Positions 23,545-31,582 of a stretch of 50,226 nt of DNA are shown here, piece by piece; the stretch's first letter is position 1; every line of letters begins with the position of its first letter. A program made the translations under genes and the position numbers. The notes beneath the pieces are model-generated. The model was given only the letters and a program-made list of their open reading frames with translations. It was not told where the DNA came from and ran no database searches. The stretch lies in assembly GCA_018830885.1 (NCBI GenBank), contig JAHJRI010000269.1, forward strand, positions 1 to 50,226. Direction: 5' to 3'. Source of the stretch: a bacterium. GTDB lineage: Bacteria > SAR324 > XYD2-FULL-50-16.

Positions 23545-24174
23545 ATGCGTGTTTTAAAGAAAATATTTGACCAGAACAGAGAATGGGCGGAGAAGGTCAA
23601 GGCGTCCGATCCTGATTTTTTCCTGAAACTGTCCGAACAGCAAAATCCTGAATATTTATGGATTGGATGCTCTGACAGTCGTGTCCCGGCCAATCAGATT
23701 GTTGGTATGCTTCCGGGTACGATCTTTGTACACCGGAACATTGCAAATGTGGTGGCGCATACAGACCTGAACTGCCTGTCGGTGATCCAGTTCGCCGTTG
23801 AAATACTGCAGGTCAAGCACATCATCGTTTGCGGACATTATGACTGCGGCGGTGTTCGGGCCGCCTGGGAGAACAAAGAACATGGGTTGATTGACAACTG
23901 GCTGCAGAACATCAAAGATGTCCAGCGCTTTCACAAGGCAAGAATAGACAGCCTGCCCAGTGAAAAGGAAAAAATCGACCTGCTCTGCGAACTGAATGTG
24001 ATGGAGCAGGTGGTCAATGTCTGCCACACCACCATTGTTCAGACCGCCTGGAAAATAAAACAGGAACTGGCTGTGCATGGTTGGATATACAGTGTTCAAA
24101 ACGGGATACTGAAAGATTTGAACATCTGTATCACAGATCCAGACGAAATACCTGATACGCAATATCCCGAATAG
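23545..24174 (+). CDS. Beta-class carbonic anhydrase
   Basis: The 209-residue enzyme hydrates CO2 to bicarbonate. The zinc ligands are all visible: Cys42 with Asp44 and Arg46 (IGCSDSR), His98 and Cys101 (CGHYDCGG). VHRNIANVV and the C-terminal GWIYSVQNGILKDL are typical of the Can-type (E. coli-like) branch. Cytosolic, with no signal peptide. It follows a small charged protein by one base. It likely provides bicarbonate for carboxylation reactions. Confidence 0.95.
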   Translation: MRVLKKIFDQNREWAEKVKASDPDFFLKLSEQQNPEYLWIGCSDSRVPANQIVGMLPGTIFVHRNIANVVAHTDLNCLSVIQFAVEILQVKHIIVCGHYDCGGVRAAWENKEHGLIDNWLQNIKDVQRFHKARIDSLPSEKEKIDLLCELNVMEQVVNVCHTTIVQTAWKIKQELAVHGWIYSVQNGILKDLNICITDPDEIPDTQYPE

Positions 24175-24263
24175 ACCCAAGCTGCACCCGCAGAATCCAA
24201 ACCGCCGCTTCACCCGGAAAAATTGGAAAATCCTGGAATCAAGCAATTACAGGGGGTTGAACG

Positions 24264-24368
24264 ATGGCAGCCGGCATCGTCTCGGCTTCGATTCTTATTC
24301 TGGTCATTTATTTCAGGAAACGCTGGATTTACTGGCAGCATCTCGGAGGAACAACAGCATGCAAATAG
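24264..24368 (+). CDS. Tiny membrane protein, 34 aa
   Basis: ATG 24264 is preceded by AGGGGG (24251-24256) at good spacing. The product has one helix (GIVSASILILVIYF) followed by a positive patch (RKRWIYWQH), which sets an N-out/C-in orientation. Its last codons overlap the start of the cupin gene, whose ribosome site GGAGG lies inside it, so the two would be translationally coupled. No family was recognised; the call rests on the ribosome site, hydrophobic profile and coupling. Confidence 0.45.
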   Translation: MAAGIVSASILILVIYFRKRWIYWQHLGGTTACK

Positions 24369-24688
24369 AAAACATCCCCTTTGGGGTCACAGACTGGTCC
24401 GATGTCGAACGAACCGAACATACCGGTGAGACCGGTGTTGCCTATTGGAAGACTCGCACCTTTAGCGGTATCCGGGTTCGACTGGTGGACTACTCGCCGG
24501 GTTATCTGGCCGATCACTGGTGCAGCAAAGGGCATATCCTGTTCTGTCTTGAAGGTGAGTTGCATACCGAACTGGAGGATGGCCGTCAATACGTTCTCAA
24601 ACCGGGGATGAGCTATCAGGTCGCCGATAAGGCTGAGCGCCATCGGTCATCCACCGCAACGGGAGCAAGGCTTTTTATTGTTGATTAG
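24359..24688 (+). CDS. DHCW-motif cupin protein
   Basis: The 109-residue single-domain cupin carries the motif that names its family (YLADHWCSKGHILFCLEG, about residues 45-62), with GVAYWKTRTF before and LKPGMSYQVADKAERH after. The metal-binding His of a cupin are partly preserved, and Cys48 in DHCW is invariant in the family. ATG 24359 is selected: it has GGAGG (24346-24350) and begins the conserved MQIENIPFGVTDWSDVE. Function unknown in the family. Confidence 0.88.
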   Translation: MQIENIPFGVTDWSDVERTEHTGETGVAYWKTRTFSGIRVRLVDYSPGYLADHWCSKGHILFCLEGELHTELEDGRQYVLKPGMSYQVADKAERHRSSTATGARLFIVD

Positions 24689-24755
24689 GACAATGGCAGG
24701 TATATCATCCTGCTGGCGTTTGAACCTGAAATAGAAAAGAGAAGGTTGAACGAGT

Positions 24756-25010
24756 ATGAATAGCTACAGTGTCATCGGTCTGATCGCAGCGATTTGCACA
24801 ACCGTTTCCTTTATGCCGCAAGCCATAAAAATCATAAGAACCAGACAGACCAAAGACCTGTCCCTGGGCATGTATGCGATTCTGACATCCGGCATCTTTT
24901 TCTGGTTGCTTTATGGAATTCTGGTCAGAGATGTCCCCTTAATTGCTGCGAATCTGATATCATTTGTTTTTACATTCACCATCCTGGTTTTAAAAATCAG
25001 GTATAAGTAA
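24756..25010 (+). CDS. SemiSWEET-type sugar transporter
   Basis: The 84-residue protein has three helices and the PQ-loop motif in SFMPQAIKIIRTRQTKDLSL (Pro21-Gln22), the hallmark of bacterial SemiSWEETs, which dimerise to make a sugar uniporter in the inner membrane. The second motif region FWLLYGILVRDVPLIAAN matches the family's conserved W/Asn residues. AGAAGG (24740) lies upstream. It stands alone between the cupin gene and corA. Confidence 0.88.
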   Translation: MNSYSVIGLIAAICTTVSFMPQAIKIIRTRQTKDLSLGMYAILTSGIFFWLLYGILVRDVPLIAANLISFVFTFTILVLKIRYK

Positions 25011-25259
25011 CCGGACTTGAGCCAAATTGTCACCATGATGGTGTGAACCGATTTTCAGGTACATTTTTTGAAGATTCCAAAGACTGTCTTGAACGACGCT
25101 GCCGGATAAGGGCCGGAATAATGCCCGGTTTCCTGATTTGTTGATTGAAAAGAGACTGCCGCTGGTTTTTCACTGCATGGACGAATACTGATACACCCAA
25201 TGACGACGCTCACCAGTATCCGGAAAAGCCGATAAAATTCCCCATTGAGGAGACCTAAA

Positions 25260-25322
25260 ATGCATAACGGGCCGGAGCGAAGCGACACAATTGAAATGAG
25301 GTGTGTGATCCGGTTTGTATAA
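25260..25322 (+). CDS. Possible 20-codon leader ORF upstream of corA
   Basis: ATG 25260 has GAGGAG (25247-25252) seven bases upstream, and 20 codons follow (starting MHNGPERSDTIEM) to a TAA at 25320. It sits 115 bases before the corA start in the 427-base gap after the SemiSWEET gene. Leader peptides control some magnesium-transporter genes in enterobacteria, but that comparison is only an analogy here. The rest of the gap shows nothing else. Confidence 0.3.
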   Translation: MHNGPERSDTIEMRCVIRFV

Positions 25323-25437
25323 ATCTCCGAATGTAAAGAGGAATCAGAACCAAAAAATTGAACCTCTCTGCAGAAGCAGTCATTCTGCCGGGAACCGTGC
25401 AGCACAGACAGCAGTGAAATTACAAGAGGTATCAGCT

Positions 25438-26385
25438 ATGTTATCAGCATTCACCGTAAAAGAGGATCTCCTGTCACCGATACCACCGTCAGCCGATCCG
25501 AACCAGTTGGCCCATGCCGTCTGGATCGACCTGGTCAATCCCACCACAGAAGAGATTAAAACGGTTGAAACGTTCAGTGGTATCGCGCTGCCCAAAATTC
25601 AGGAAACCAAGGAACTGGAAGCCAGTTCCCACTATGAAGTGTATCCGACCGGATTTCAGATCAACTGCCTGTTCCTGGTGAAGGTTGAAGAAACCTTTGA
25701 AAATATTACGGCTGCATTTCTGTGCAATAACAGATGTCTCATCAGCCTCTGTTCGCGTGAAATCCCGACCATCCGTCAGCTTCAGCGACAATGGCAGACC
25801 GGTACCAGATTAAAAAATGACCCGGTCTCAACCATTGTCGCTTTACTGGAGATAAAGATCGACAGGCTCGCAGATATGTCAGAAGAGGCCTATCTGTCTA
25901 TTGAAAAAATCAGTCACCAGATATTCCAGAGGGACAATAACGATTTGGAGGAAACCATCGACAATCTGTCCATACAGGATGATTTGATCGGAAAGATACG
26001 CCTGTGCCTGATGGACGGGCAGCGGGATTTGAATTTTGTTCTCAGAAGGGGGCACCTGACCGAGGACAATATCAAAAACGTCAACGATATGCTCGAGGAC
26101 ATTAAAACGCTCCTCACGCACAATACGTTTCTCTCAGAAAGAATCGACTTTCTGTTAAATGCGGCACTTGGCTTTATTAATATTGAGCAGAACAAGATTA
26201 TCAAAATATTCTCCATCGCCGCGGTCGTGCTGATGCCCCCTACCGTTATAGCGAGCATCTATGGCATGAATTTCCACGGTATGCCCGAACTCTCCTGGAA
26301 GTGGGGCTATCCGCTATCCCTGCTGCTGATGGTTCTGGCCGGAATCAGCCCTTATCTGTTTTTCAAAAGAAAGGGGTGGTTGTGA
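25438..26385 (+). CDS. corA: CorA-family magnesium/divalent cation channel
   Basis: The 315-residue product matches CorA in length and plan: a long acidic cytoplasmic domain with coiled-coil helices (EEAYLSIEKISHQIFQ, NLSIQDDLIGKIR), then two C-terminal helices with the selectivity signature YGMNFHGMPEL (Gly276-Met277-Asn278) between them and the basic terminal FKRKGWL. ATG 25438 is chosen for its AAGAGG site and because the preceding in-frame 41 codons do not resemble CorA. It transports Mg2+, Co2+ or Ni2+ across the inner membrane. An MgtC-type gene lies two kilobases downstream. Confidence 0.92.
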   Translation: MLSAFTVKEDLLSPIPPSADPNQLAHAVWIDLVNPTTEEIKTVETFSGIALPKIQETKELEASSHYEVYPTGFQINCLFLVKVEETFENITAAFLCNNRCLISLCSREIPTIRQLQRQWQTGTRLKNDPVSTIVALLEIKIDRLADMSEEAYLSIEKISHQIFQRDNNDLEETIDNLSIQDDLIGKIRLCLMDGQRDLNFVLRRGHLTEDNIKNVNDMLEDIKTLLTHNTFLSERIDFLLNAALGFINIEQNKIIKIFSIAAVVLMPPTVIASIYGMNFHGMPELSWKWGYPLSLLLMVLAGISPYLFFKRKGWL

Positions 26386-26501
26386 TACCGGGCCTGAAGA
26401 GAACAGCTGAACAGCGCAGCGGATTTGACAGATCAGAACCGCGGGACCAGCACCCCTTCAGGAACCGACTTGGAAAATAGAGTCCCCTTGAAATCAAATT
26501 A

Positions 26502-27077
26502 ATGAAAAAACAGATATTGGACCGTTATTCACGGACGCCGGACAACAAGGTCATGATTGCGATTGCGGCAGGGAAAATTGAAGACCTGTACCATGATTTT
26601 GACAAACACGCACCGTATGTCAGAAAGGAACTGGACCAGGATCTCGTCGAATACATCATCGACTCAGTCAGTGAAATTGGCGACGAGGATTTTATGATTC
26701 AATTTCGCTTTACGACATTGACCGATAAAAGTCTGACGTTCCGTGTTAAATCAAGTATTGAAAATTATTTTCTCTATTTAAAAGAGCTCAAATATCGCGA
26801 ATTGGCGAGATTGAGACGCTCATTTTTCATCCTTTTTTTTGCCGGACTCTTGATTCTCTCCCTGTCGGTATGGGTCAACCAGAAATTTACCGGTCAAGGG
26901 GGGGTCTTCACCCTTGTGTTTGCGGAAGGGCTGACAGTGGCAGCCTGGGTGGCACTGTGGAATGCCATTACCATATTTCTAATCAACTGGGCGCCTCACC
27001 GCCGACAGATAAAAATGTACGACCGGGTGGCCCAAGCGACCATACAATTCCATGAATCTTCCCAGAACCAGCAGTGA
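26502..27077 (+). CDS. Conserved-looking membrane protein with two helices
   Basis: No family name was recognised. The 191-residue protein begins with a cytoplasmic domain (ILDRYSRTPDNKVMIAIAAG, then DEDFMIQFRF and an arginine-rich LARLRRS) and has two membrane helices (about 107-125 and 137-165), followed by a basic tail HRRQIKMYDRVA. The segment SLTFRVKSSIENYFLYL suggests a small beta/alpha domain before the membrane. The gene lies between corA and the NYN-domain gene in the same direction, with 116 and 271 base gaps, so an operon is uncertain. The ribosome site is weak. Confidence 0.7.
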   Translation: MKKQILDRYSRTPDNKVMIAIAAGKIEDLYHDFDKHAPYVRKELDQDLVEYIIDSVSEIGDEDFMIQFRFTTLTDKSLTFRVKSSIENYFLYLKELKYRELARLRRSFFILFFAGLLILSLSVWVNQKFTGQGGVFTLVFAEGLTVAAWVALWNAITIFLINWAPHRRQIKMYDRVAQATIQFHESSQNQQ

Positions 27078-27159
27078 CGATGGTTTAACACCTGCCAACC
27101 CGTTTAGTGGATTCGGGAACATTTCTGGCCAGGGCTTTGCAGTCCAGTTGATGCCAGAC

Positions 27160-27195
27160 GTCAGTCCCTGACTGCAACCGGTTTTTATTTTACAA
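27160..27195 (+). terminator. Possible weak terminator
   Basis: GTCAG-TCC-CTGAC (27160-27172) forms a small hairpin followed by TGCAACCG and the T-rich GTTTTTATTTT. The stem is short, and a larger pairing GCAGTC/GACTGC surrounds it. It lies 83 bases after the membrane protein gene. Confidence 0.3.
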
Positions 27196-27348
27196 ACCTG
27201 GCAAAACCACCTATTATTCCAATAGCAAATTAAATTAAATCCTGGACCTATCCCCACCTGAAAAAGATCCTGTGGAAAGGACGAGTGTTTCGTCATGTCG
27301 TCCCGGGGACGCGTTGGGTAAACGCAAACCATAAAAATCAAGGAATCC

Positions 27349-28287
27349 ATGGAAAACAAAACCAGATGGCTTTTTATTGATCATGAAAACATCGGCAATA
27401 TTGAATCCCTGGATACAGGAGAATTTAATAAAATCATTGTTTTTGTGGGAGCAACGCATAAGACATTGAAGATCCGGTTCGTGCAACTGAATCAGAACGT
27501 GACGATGGAGGTGATCAAGATAAAGAACGTAGGTCAAAACAACCTCGACTTTCATTTAAGCTATTTTCTGGGCAAGTATGATTTAACAGCGGACAGCGAT
27601 GTTGAGTTTGTCGTCCTTTCGGCTGACAAGGGATTTGATCATCTGATCCGCTTTATCAGTGATAATGGTCGGTCCTGCTACCGGAGATCATTGTCGACTT
27701 TAAAAAAGAGATCCGCCGTGGTTGACACCGATGATGATGCAGAAACAGACACCGACGTCCCCCGTGACACTGACAGCATCCTGCATAAGACAACTTCCAG
27801 GAAAAAGAGACCGGCGAAGAAGGCCGCTCCAGAAAAAGTTGTTTCCAGTCCCCAGCCGCCTGAAGACACACAGGCCAGGGTAGCCGATATTATCAGCAAA
27901 CTGAATAAAATGTCCGGTCAAAGAAGACCCAGAAAGACAAAAACGCTGAAAAACTATATCAAAACCATTCATAAGGGGTTTGAAGATGATATATTTAGAC
28001 AGTTAATCACCCTGCAGTGTATCGAAGAAAACAAATCATCGATCACCTATTCCATCGATGACAGTCTTTCACCTGATCCTGTCAGTTCTCCCGTGGATAC
28101 CAAAATTTCAGGTATCATCAGTAAATTAAGGAGCCTGGCCGGTAAACAGAGACCCCGAAAACTCAAAACCCTCTTAAACTATATCAAGAATTTGAAAAAG
28201 GGAGATCCGGAAGCCATCATGGCCCTCTTAACCGATCAAAATGTTGTTGTGGTGAGTGAAGACGGGAAAATACAATATAAAGTCTAG
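27349..28287 (+). CDS. NYN/PIN-like nuclease-fold protein with duplicated C-terminal module
   Basis: The 312-residue protein opens with a PIN/NYN-like Rossmann domain (RWLFIDHENIGNIESL, Asp11-x-Glu13-Asn14; NNLDFHLSYFLG; FVVLSADKGFDHLI), whose acidic residues would bind metal for RNA cleavage. A low-complexity linker (acidic then Lys/Pro-rich, about 122-175) leads to two copies of the same roughly 60-residue unit: IISKLNKMSGQRRPRKTKTL followed by KNYIKTIHKG (about 180-240) and IISKLRSLAGKQRPRKLKTL followed by LNYIKNLKKG (about 252-312). Each looks like a small basic helical, possibly nucleic-acid-binding, module. The architecture suggests an RNA-processing enzyme. AAGGAAT precedes the start. 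Confidence 0.75.
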   Translation: MENKTRWLFIDHENIGNIESLDTGEFNKIIVFVGATHKTLKIRFVQLNQNVTMEVIKIKNVGQNNLDFHLSYFLGKYDLTADSDVEFVVLSADKGFDHLIRFISDNGRSCYRRSLSTLKKRSAVVDTDDDAETDTDVPRDTDSILHKTTSRKKRPAKKAAPEKVVSSPQPPEDTQARVADIISKLNKMSGQRRPRKTKTLKNYIKTIHKGFEDDIFRQLITLQCIEENKSSITYSIDDSLSPDPVSSPVDTKISGIISKLRSLAGKQRPRKLKTLLNYIKNLKKGDPEAIMALLTDQNVVVVSEDGKIQYKV

Positions 28288-28347
28288 CAGGGTGTCGGAA
28301 AGAAATCAGATCCAACTGCGCTTATCAAAAAAGGAAAATAGTCCCAT

Positions 28348-28830
28348 ATGAGTGTTACAGCATCAGAATTCTGGATAAAGATTCTCCTGTCCATCCTGTG
28401 CGGGGGAATGATTGGCATCGAGAGACAGATTAAAGGGAAACCCTCGGGGGTCCGCACCAGTATCTTTATTTGCCTGGGAACCAACATCTTCATCAGCCTG
28501 GGCTTTGCCAATGTGGGGGCCAATGTGGATGTCACCCGTGTCCTGGGTCAGGTTGTTACAGGCATCGGTTTTCTTGGCGCCGGCGTGATTATTTCCCGGG
28601 AAGGGTTGCTCCTCGGGATCACATCTGCATCGGTAATCTGGGTTCTGGCAGGCATTGGTTCCATGATCGGATTCGGCTATTTTCTGGAATCCATGGTCAT
28701 CTCTGTCATTACACTCTTGATTCTAATCGGAATAGGACTGATTGAGAACCGGTCCCCCAAGTTGCGGGGGGGTGCCTTCAATCCAAAAAGAAATGGAGAG
28801 AACCACGGGGAAGAAAAAGAGAAACAGTAA
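28348..28830 (+). CDS. MgtC/SapB-family membrane protein
   Basis: The 160-residue protein has the MgtC fold: a first helix with GGMIGIERQIKGKPSGVRT (the conserved Glu-Arg and Gly-Leu-Arg-Thr motif), helices with TGIGFLGAGVIIS and ITSASVIWVLAGIG, and a last helix. MgtC proteins support growth at low Mg2+ and modulate membrane energetics rather than transport Mg2+. It lacks the long C-terminal domain of MgtC and instead ends in a short basic/acidic tail, typical of the short SapB type. It may share function with corA upstream. Confidence 0.88.
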   Translation: MSVTASEFWIKILLSILCGGMIGIERQIKGKPSGVRTSIFICLGTNIFISLGFANVGANVDVTRVLGQVVTGIGFLGAGVIISREGLLLGITSASVIWVLAGIGSMIGFGYFLESMVISVITLLILIGIGLIENRSPKLRGGAFNPKRNGENHGEEKEKQ

Positions 28831-28836
28831 TCCATT

Positions 28837-29472
28837 ATGGCCGATACAAAAATTATTGTCATCCGTCACGGTGAAACCCAGTGGAATATCGAAGGTCGCT
28901 GGCAGGGTCATGAGGACAGCCCGCTGACAAAAAAAGGACTTCGACAGGCAGAAGCGGTGGCACATTCGTTGAGAGACTTCAGGATATCGGTGATTTACAG
29001 CAGTGATCTCGGCAGAGCGTTTCATACCGCAACCATCATCGCAGAGACGACAGGAAAAACCGTCATCCCCGACGTCCGCCTCAGGGAAAGACACCTGGGG
29101 GTCTTTCAAGGTCTGACCAGACCGGAAATGAAGGAACAGCTGCCCGCCGAATTCGAGAAATATCAGAACTCAGATCCCGATCTCGTTATCCCCGGTGGAG
29201 AAAGTGCAAGACAACGATATGACAGAAGCATTCGCTGCTTCAATGAGATTGCTGAAAAACATCTCGGGGAAACCATTGTCGTCGTTTCCCACGGTGGTGT
29301 CATCAACGGACTGTTCAGGTATGTCATCGGTCTGCCACTTGAAGCGCCCAGGATGTTTAAACTGTGGAACGCCGGAATCAATGCCTTCTCCTACAGTAAC
29401 AGGACATGGGAACTGCACACCTTTGGCGATATTAATCACCTGAGCCGTATGGGATCGATGGATGACGCCTGA
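28837..29472 (+). CDS. Histidine phosphatase family protein (phosphoglycerate mutase-like)
   Basis: The 211-residue cytosolic protein carries the catalytic RHGET (Arg10, phospho-acceptor His11), a WNIEGRWQGHEDSPL segment, SSDLGRAFHTA, LRERHLGVFQG and the second catalytic His in VVSHGGVIN. This pattern covers GpmB/CobC-type phosphatases; the exact substrate (for example alpha-ribazole phosphate or a sugar phosphate) is not determined. It begins six bases after the MgtC-like gene, so the two probably share a transcript. No cobalamin genes are nearby, which weighs against CobC. Confidence 0.87.
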   Translation: MADTKIIVIRHGETQWNIEGRWQGHEDSPLTKKGLRQAEAVAHSLRDFRISVIYSSDLGRAFHTATIIAETTGKTVIPDVRLRERHLGVFQGLTRPEMKEQLPAEFEKYQNSDPDLVIPGGESARQRYDRSIRCFNEIAEKHLGETIVVVSHGGVINGLFRYVIGLPLEAPRMFKLWNAGINAFSYSNRTWELHTFGDINHLSRMGSMDDA

Positions 29473-29619
29473 TGATGATATGCAGGGAAAAAGCAGGTTC
29501 ACCGTCAACTGGAAAAACAGACAGGACCCGCGGCAATGCTGGTAACCACGGCTTTGCATGCCTGGCAGCACCTGCCCTGAACAGAAAAGTGGCCCCCGCA
29601 CCTGGAACCTGGAAGCGCT

Positions 29620-30486
29620 ATGAACAATCCTGAAGACTTGATGGAGATCGCCCTTGAGGAAGCCAGAATGTCGCTCAAGGAAGGCAACAGCGGATTCGGC
29701 GCAGTCATCGTGGAGAATGGGGTCATTATTGCCAAAGCCCACGATACGGACAGGACATCAGCAGATCCCACATCGCACGCTGAAATGACGGTGATCCGGC
29801 AGGCAGCGCTCACAAATAAGGGTGACCTCAGCCGGTGTCTGCTTGTCTCCACCCATGAACCCTGCCCCATGTGTGCCACGGCGATTGTCTGGTCCGGGAT
29901 TCAAAAAATAGCCTATGGCACCTCCATCCAGGAATCCCTGCTTCAGGGAAGAAAGCGTATCGACCTCTCCTGCGCAGAGTTGTTTCAGCGATCAGGTGCA
30001 TCTATCGAGATCCTGCGGGGCGTTAAAAAGGAAGCATGCGCACTGCTTTATAACAGCCAGGTCAGAAAGACCATCCATGAGCTGAGAGAAGCCGATTCAA
30101 CAAAACTGGCACAAATGGCCCATGACCTGGCTAAAAAAAGAGTCGCCTGGTTTTCAGATCAGGATTTCAAACCGGTCTCGGACGATTGTCTGGACCAGGC
30201 TTACGGGTTGTTTCTGAAAAAACTGGGGATCTCTGCAGCAGAGGCGCCCGTCGTCGCCAGGCAACCCGACCGCCTGGTAATTCATTCCAAAAATTTCTGC
30301 CCAACCCTCGAAGCCTGCAATATTCTGGGCCTGGACACCCGGGTCATCTGCAGAAAGCTGACTGAGGAGCCAACCCAGGAACTGCTTCAACAGCTGAATC
30401 CAAAACTGAGATTCCAGCGCAACTATCACCAAATTCGTCCCCATGGGCCTTATTGCGAAGAGATGATTATCCTGGCTGAGACCTGA
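29620..30486 (+). CDS. Nucleoside deaminase fused to a Cys-containing C-terminal domain
   Basis: Residues 1-150 are a cytidine/guanine-type deaminase: SHAEM (His53, Glu55), EPCPMCATAI (Cys82, Cys85) and GFGAVIVENG. These would bind Zn2+ and deaminate a free base or nucleoside, giving ammonia. Residues 165-288 form a separate domain with CPTLEACNILGLDTRVICRK and YHQIRPHGPYCEEMI, whose conserved Cys pattern resembles the C-terminal part of thiazoline-carboxylate-hydrolase-like (DUF6125-type) proteins. That comparison is from memory. Total 288 residues, about double a normal deaminase. In the gap after it, a 16-base T-rich run (about 30600-30614) follows a large-loop inverted repeat (ACTGGAA/TTCCAGT). 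Confidence 0.82.
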   Translation: MNNPEDLMEIALEEARMSLKEGNSGFGAVIVENGVIIAKAHDTDRTSADPTSHAEMTVIRQAALTNKGDLSRCLLVSTHEPCPMCATAIVWSGIQKIAYGTSIQESLLQGRKRIDLSCAELFQRSGASIEILRGVKKEACALLYNSQVRKTIHELREADSTKLAQMAHDLAKKRVAWFSDQDFKPVSDDCLDQAYGLFLKKLGISAAEAPVVARQPDRLVIHSKNFCPTLEACNILGLDTRVICRKLTEEPTQELLQQLNPKLRFQRNYHQIRPHGPYCEEMIILAET

Positions 30487-30672
30487 CGGCCGGCCAAACC
30501 CGCATCTTCCTCCCCATGGATTCATCCATTGAGATATCCACGACAATGAAATATACTGGAATCTGACTTTTTCACGCTCTCACCCGTTCCAGTCCGCCGG
30601 TTTTTTTCTTTTTGGCTTTAAAAACAGCGGCCCGGGCGGGTGTCATGCCAAACCATCGAAGAGGAACAAAAA

Positions 30673-31548
30673 ATGAAGGCAGCATTCATTGGATTAGGGA
30701 TCATGGGCAGCCGCATGGCAAAAAACCTGTTGAAGAACGGCGTCTCGCTGACCGTCTTCAATCGTTCCCCGGGCCCCATGCAGGAACTGGAAAAATCAGG
30801 CGCCAAGACAGCGGCATCTGCCCTGGATGCTGTCCGGGATTCAGACATCGTGTTCACCATGCTTCCCTCCCCTGAAGTGGTGGAACAGGTCGTGCTCTCT
30901 GAAACCGGTTGTCTTTCCGGGATGAAGGACAACGCCATCTGGGTCGACTGTTCGACGGTGAATCCCTCATTTTCCGTGAAGGCATGCCAGGTCGCGGAAA
31001 AAAGGGGCATCCGGTTTATTGACGGACCCGTGATCGGAACGAAATACCCTGCAGCGGTCGGAGAGCTTGTTTTCATTGCAGGCGGCGATAAAGCGCTCCT
31101 GGCTGAGATTGAACCCCTCTTGAAGTTTATGGGAAACAGGATCATTCATGCCGGGGAAACGGGCAAAGGCGCTTCCTTTAAAATGGTGTTCAATGCTCTC
31201 CTGGCGCAGTCCATGCTGGTCTTTGCTGAAACGGTCATCTTTGGCGAGAAACTGGGTCTGTCAAAGGATTTTCTGCTCGACACCCTGCCCAATCTGGCTG
31301 TTTCCGCTCCGTTTACCAAACCCAAGGCGGAGATGATCCGGACCGATAATTATGAAGTCCAGTTTCCCCTGGAGTGGATGTACAAGGATCTGCACCTGGC
31401 TGCACTGACGGCCTATGAACACGACCAGCCCCTCTGTATGGCCAACCTGGCCAAGGAACTGTATGCCAGCGCCAAACAGAGCGGACTGGGGAGAGAAGAT
31501 TTTTCAGCCATTTACAAGTCTTTGAAAAAAACAGGGGGCGGAGCCTGA
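30673..31548 (+). CDS. NAD(P)-dependent beta-hydroxyacid dehydrogenase family protein
   Basis: The 291-residue product begins with a Rossmann fold (AAFIGLGIMGSRMAKNLL) and shows FNRSP, TMLPSPEVVEQ, DCSTVNPSFS, DGPVIGTKYPA, and the catalytic Lys in GASFKMVFNALLAQ (about 170). This is the 3-hydroxyisobutyrate dehydrogenase / glyoxylate-succinic semialdehyde reductase (GLYR) group; the VIGTK motif and compact size favour a GLYR-like reductase. ATG 30673 is supported by AGAGGAAC. The upstream in-frame ATG at 30640 is not conserved sequence. It reduces small aldehyde or keto acids using NADPH in the cytosol. Confidence 0.87.
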   Translation: MKAAFIGLGIMGSRMAKNLLKNGVSLTVFNRSPGPMQELEKSGAKTAASALDAVRDSDIVFTMLPSPEVVEQVVLSETGCLSGMKDNAIWVDCSTVNPSFSVKACQVAEKRGIRFIDGPVIGTKYPAAVGELVFIAGGDKALLAEIEPLLKFMGNRIIHAGETGKGASFKMVFNALLAQSMLVFAETVIFGEKLGLSKDFLLDTLPNLAVSAPFTKPKAEMIRTDNYEVQFPLEWMYKDLHLAALTAYEHDQPLCMANLAKELYASAKQSGLGREDFSAIYKSLKKTGGGA

Positions 31549-31582
31549 CCGGAGCGTTACGGCCACCAAGCACAGGATTAAC

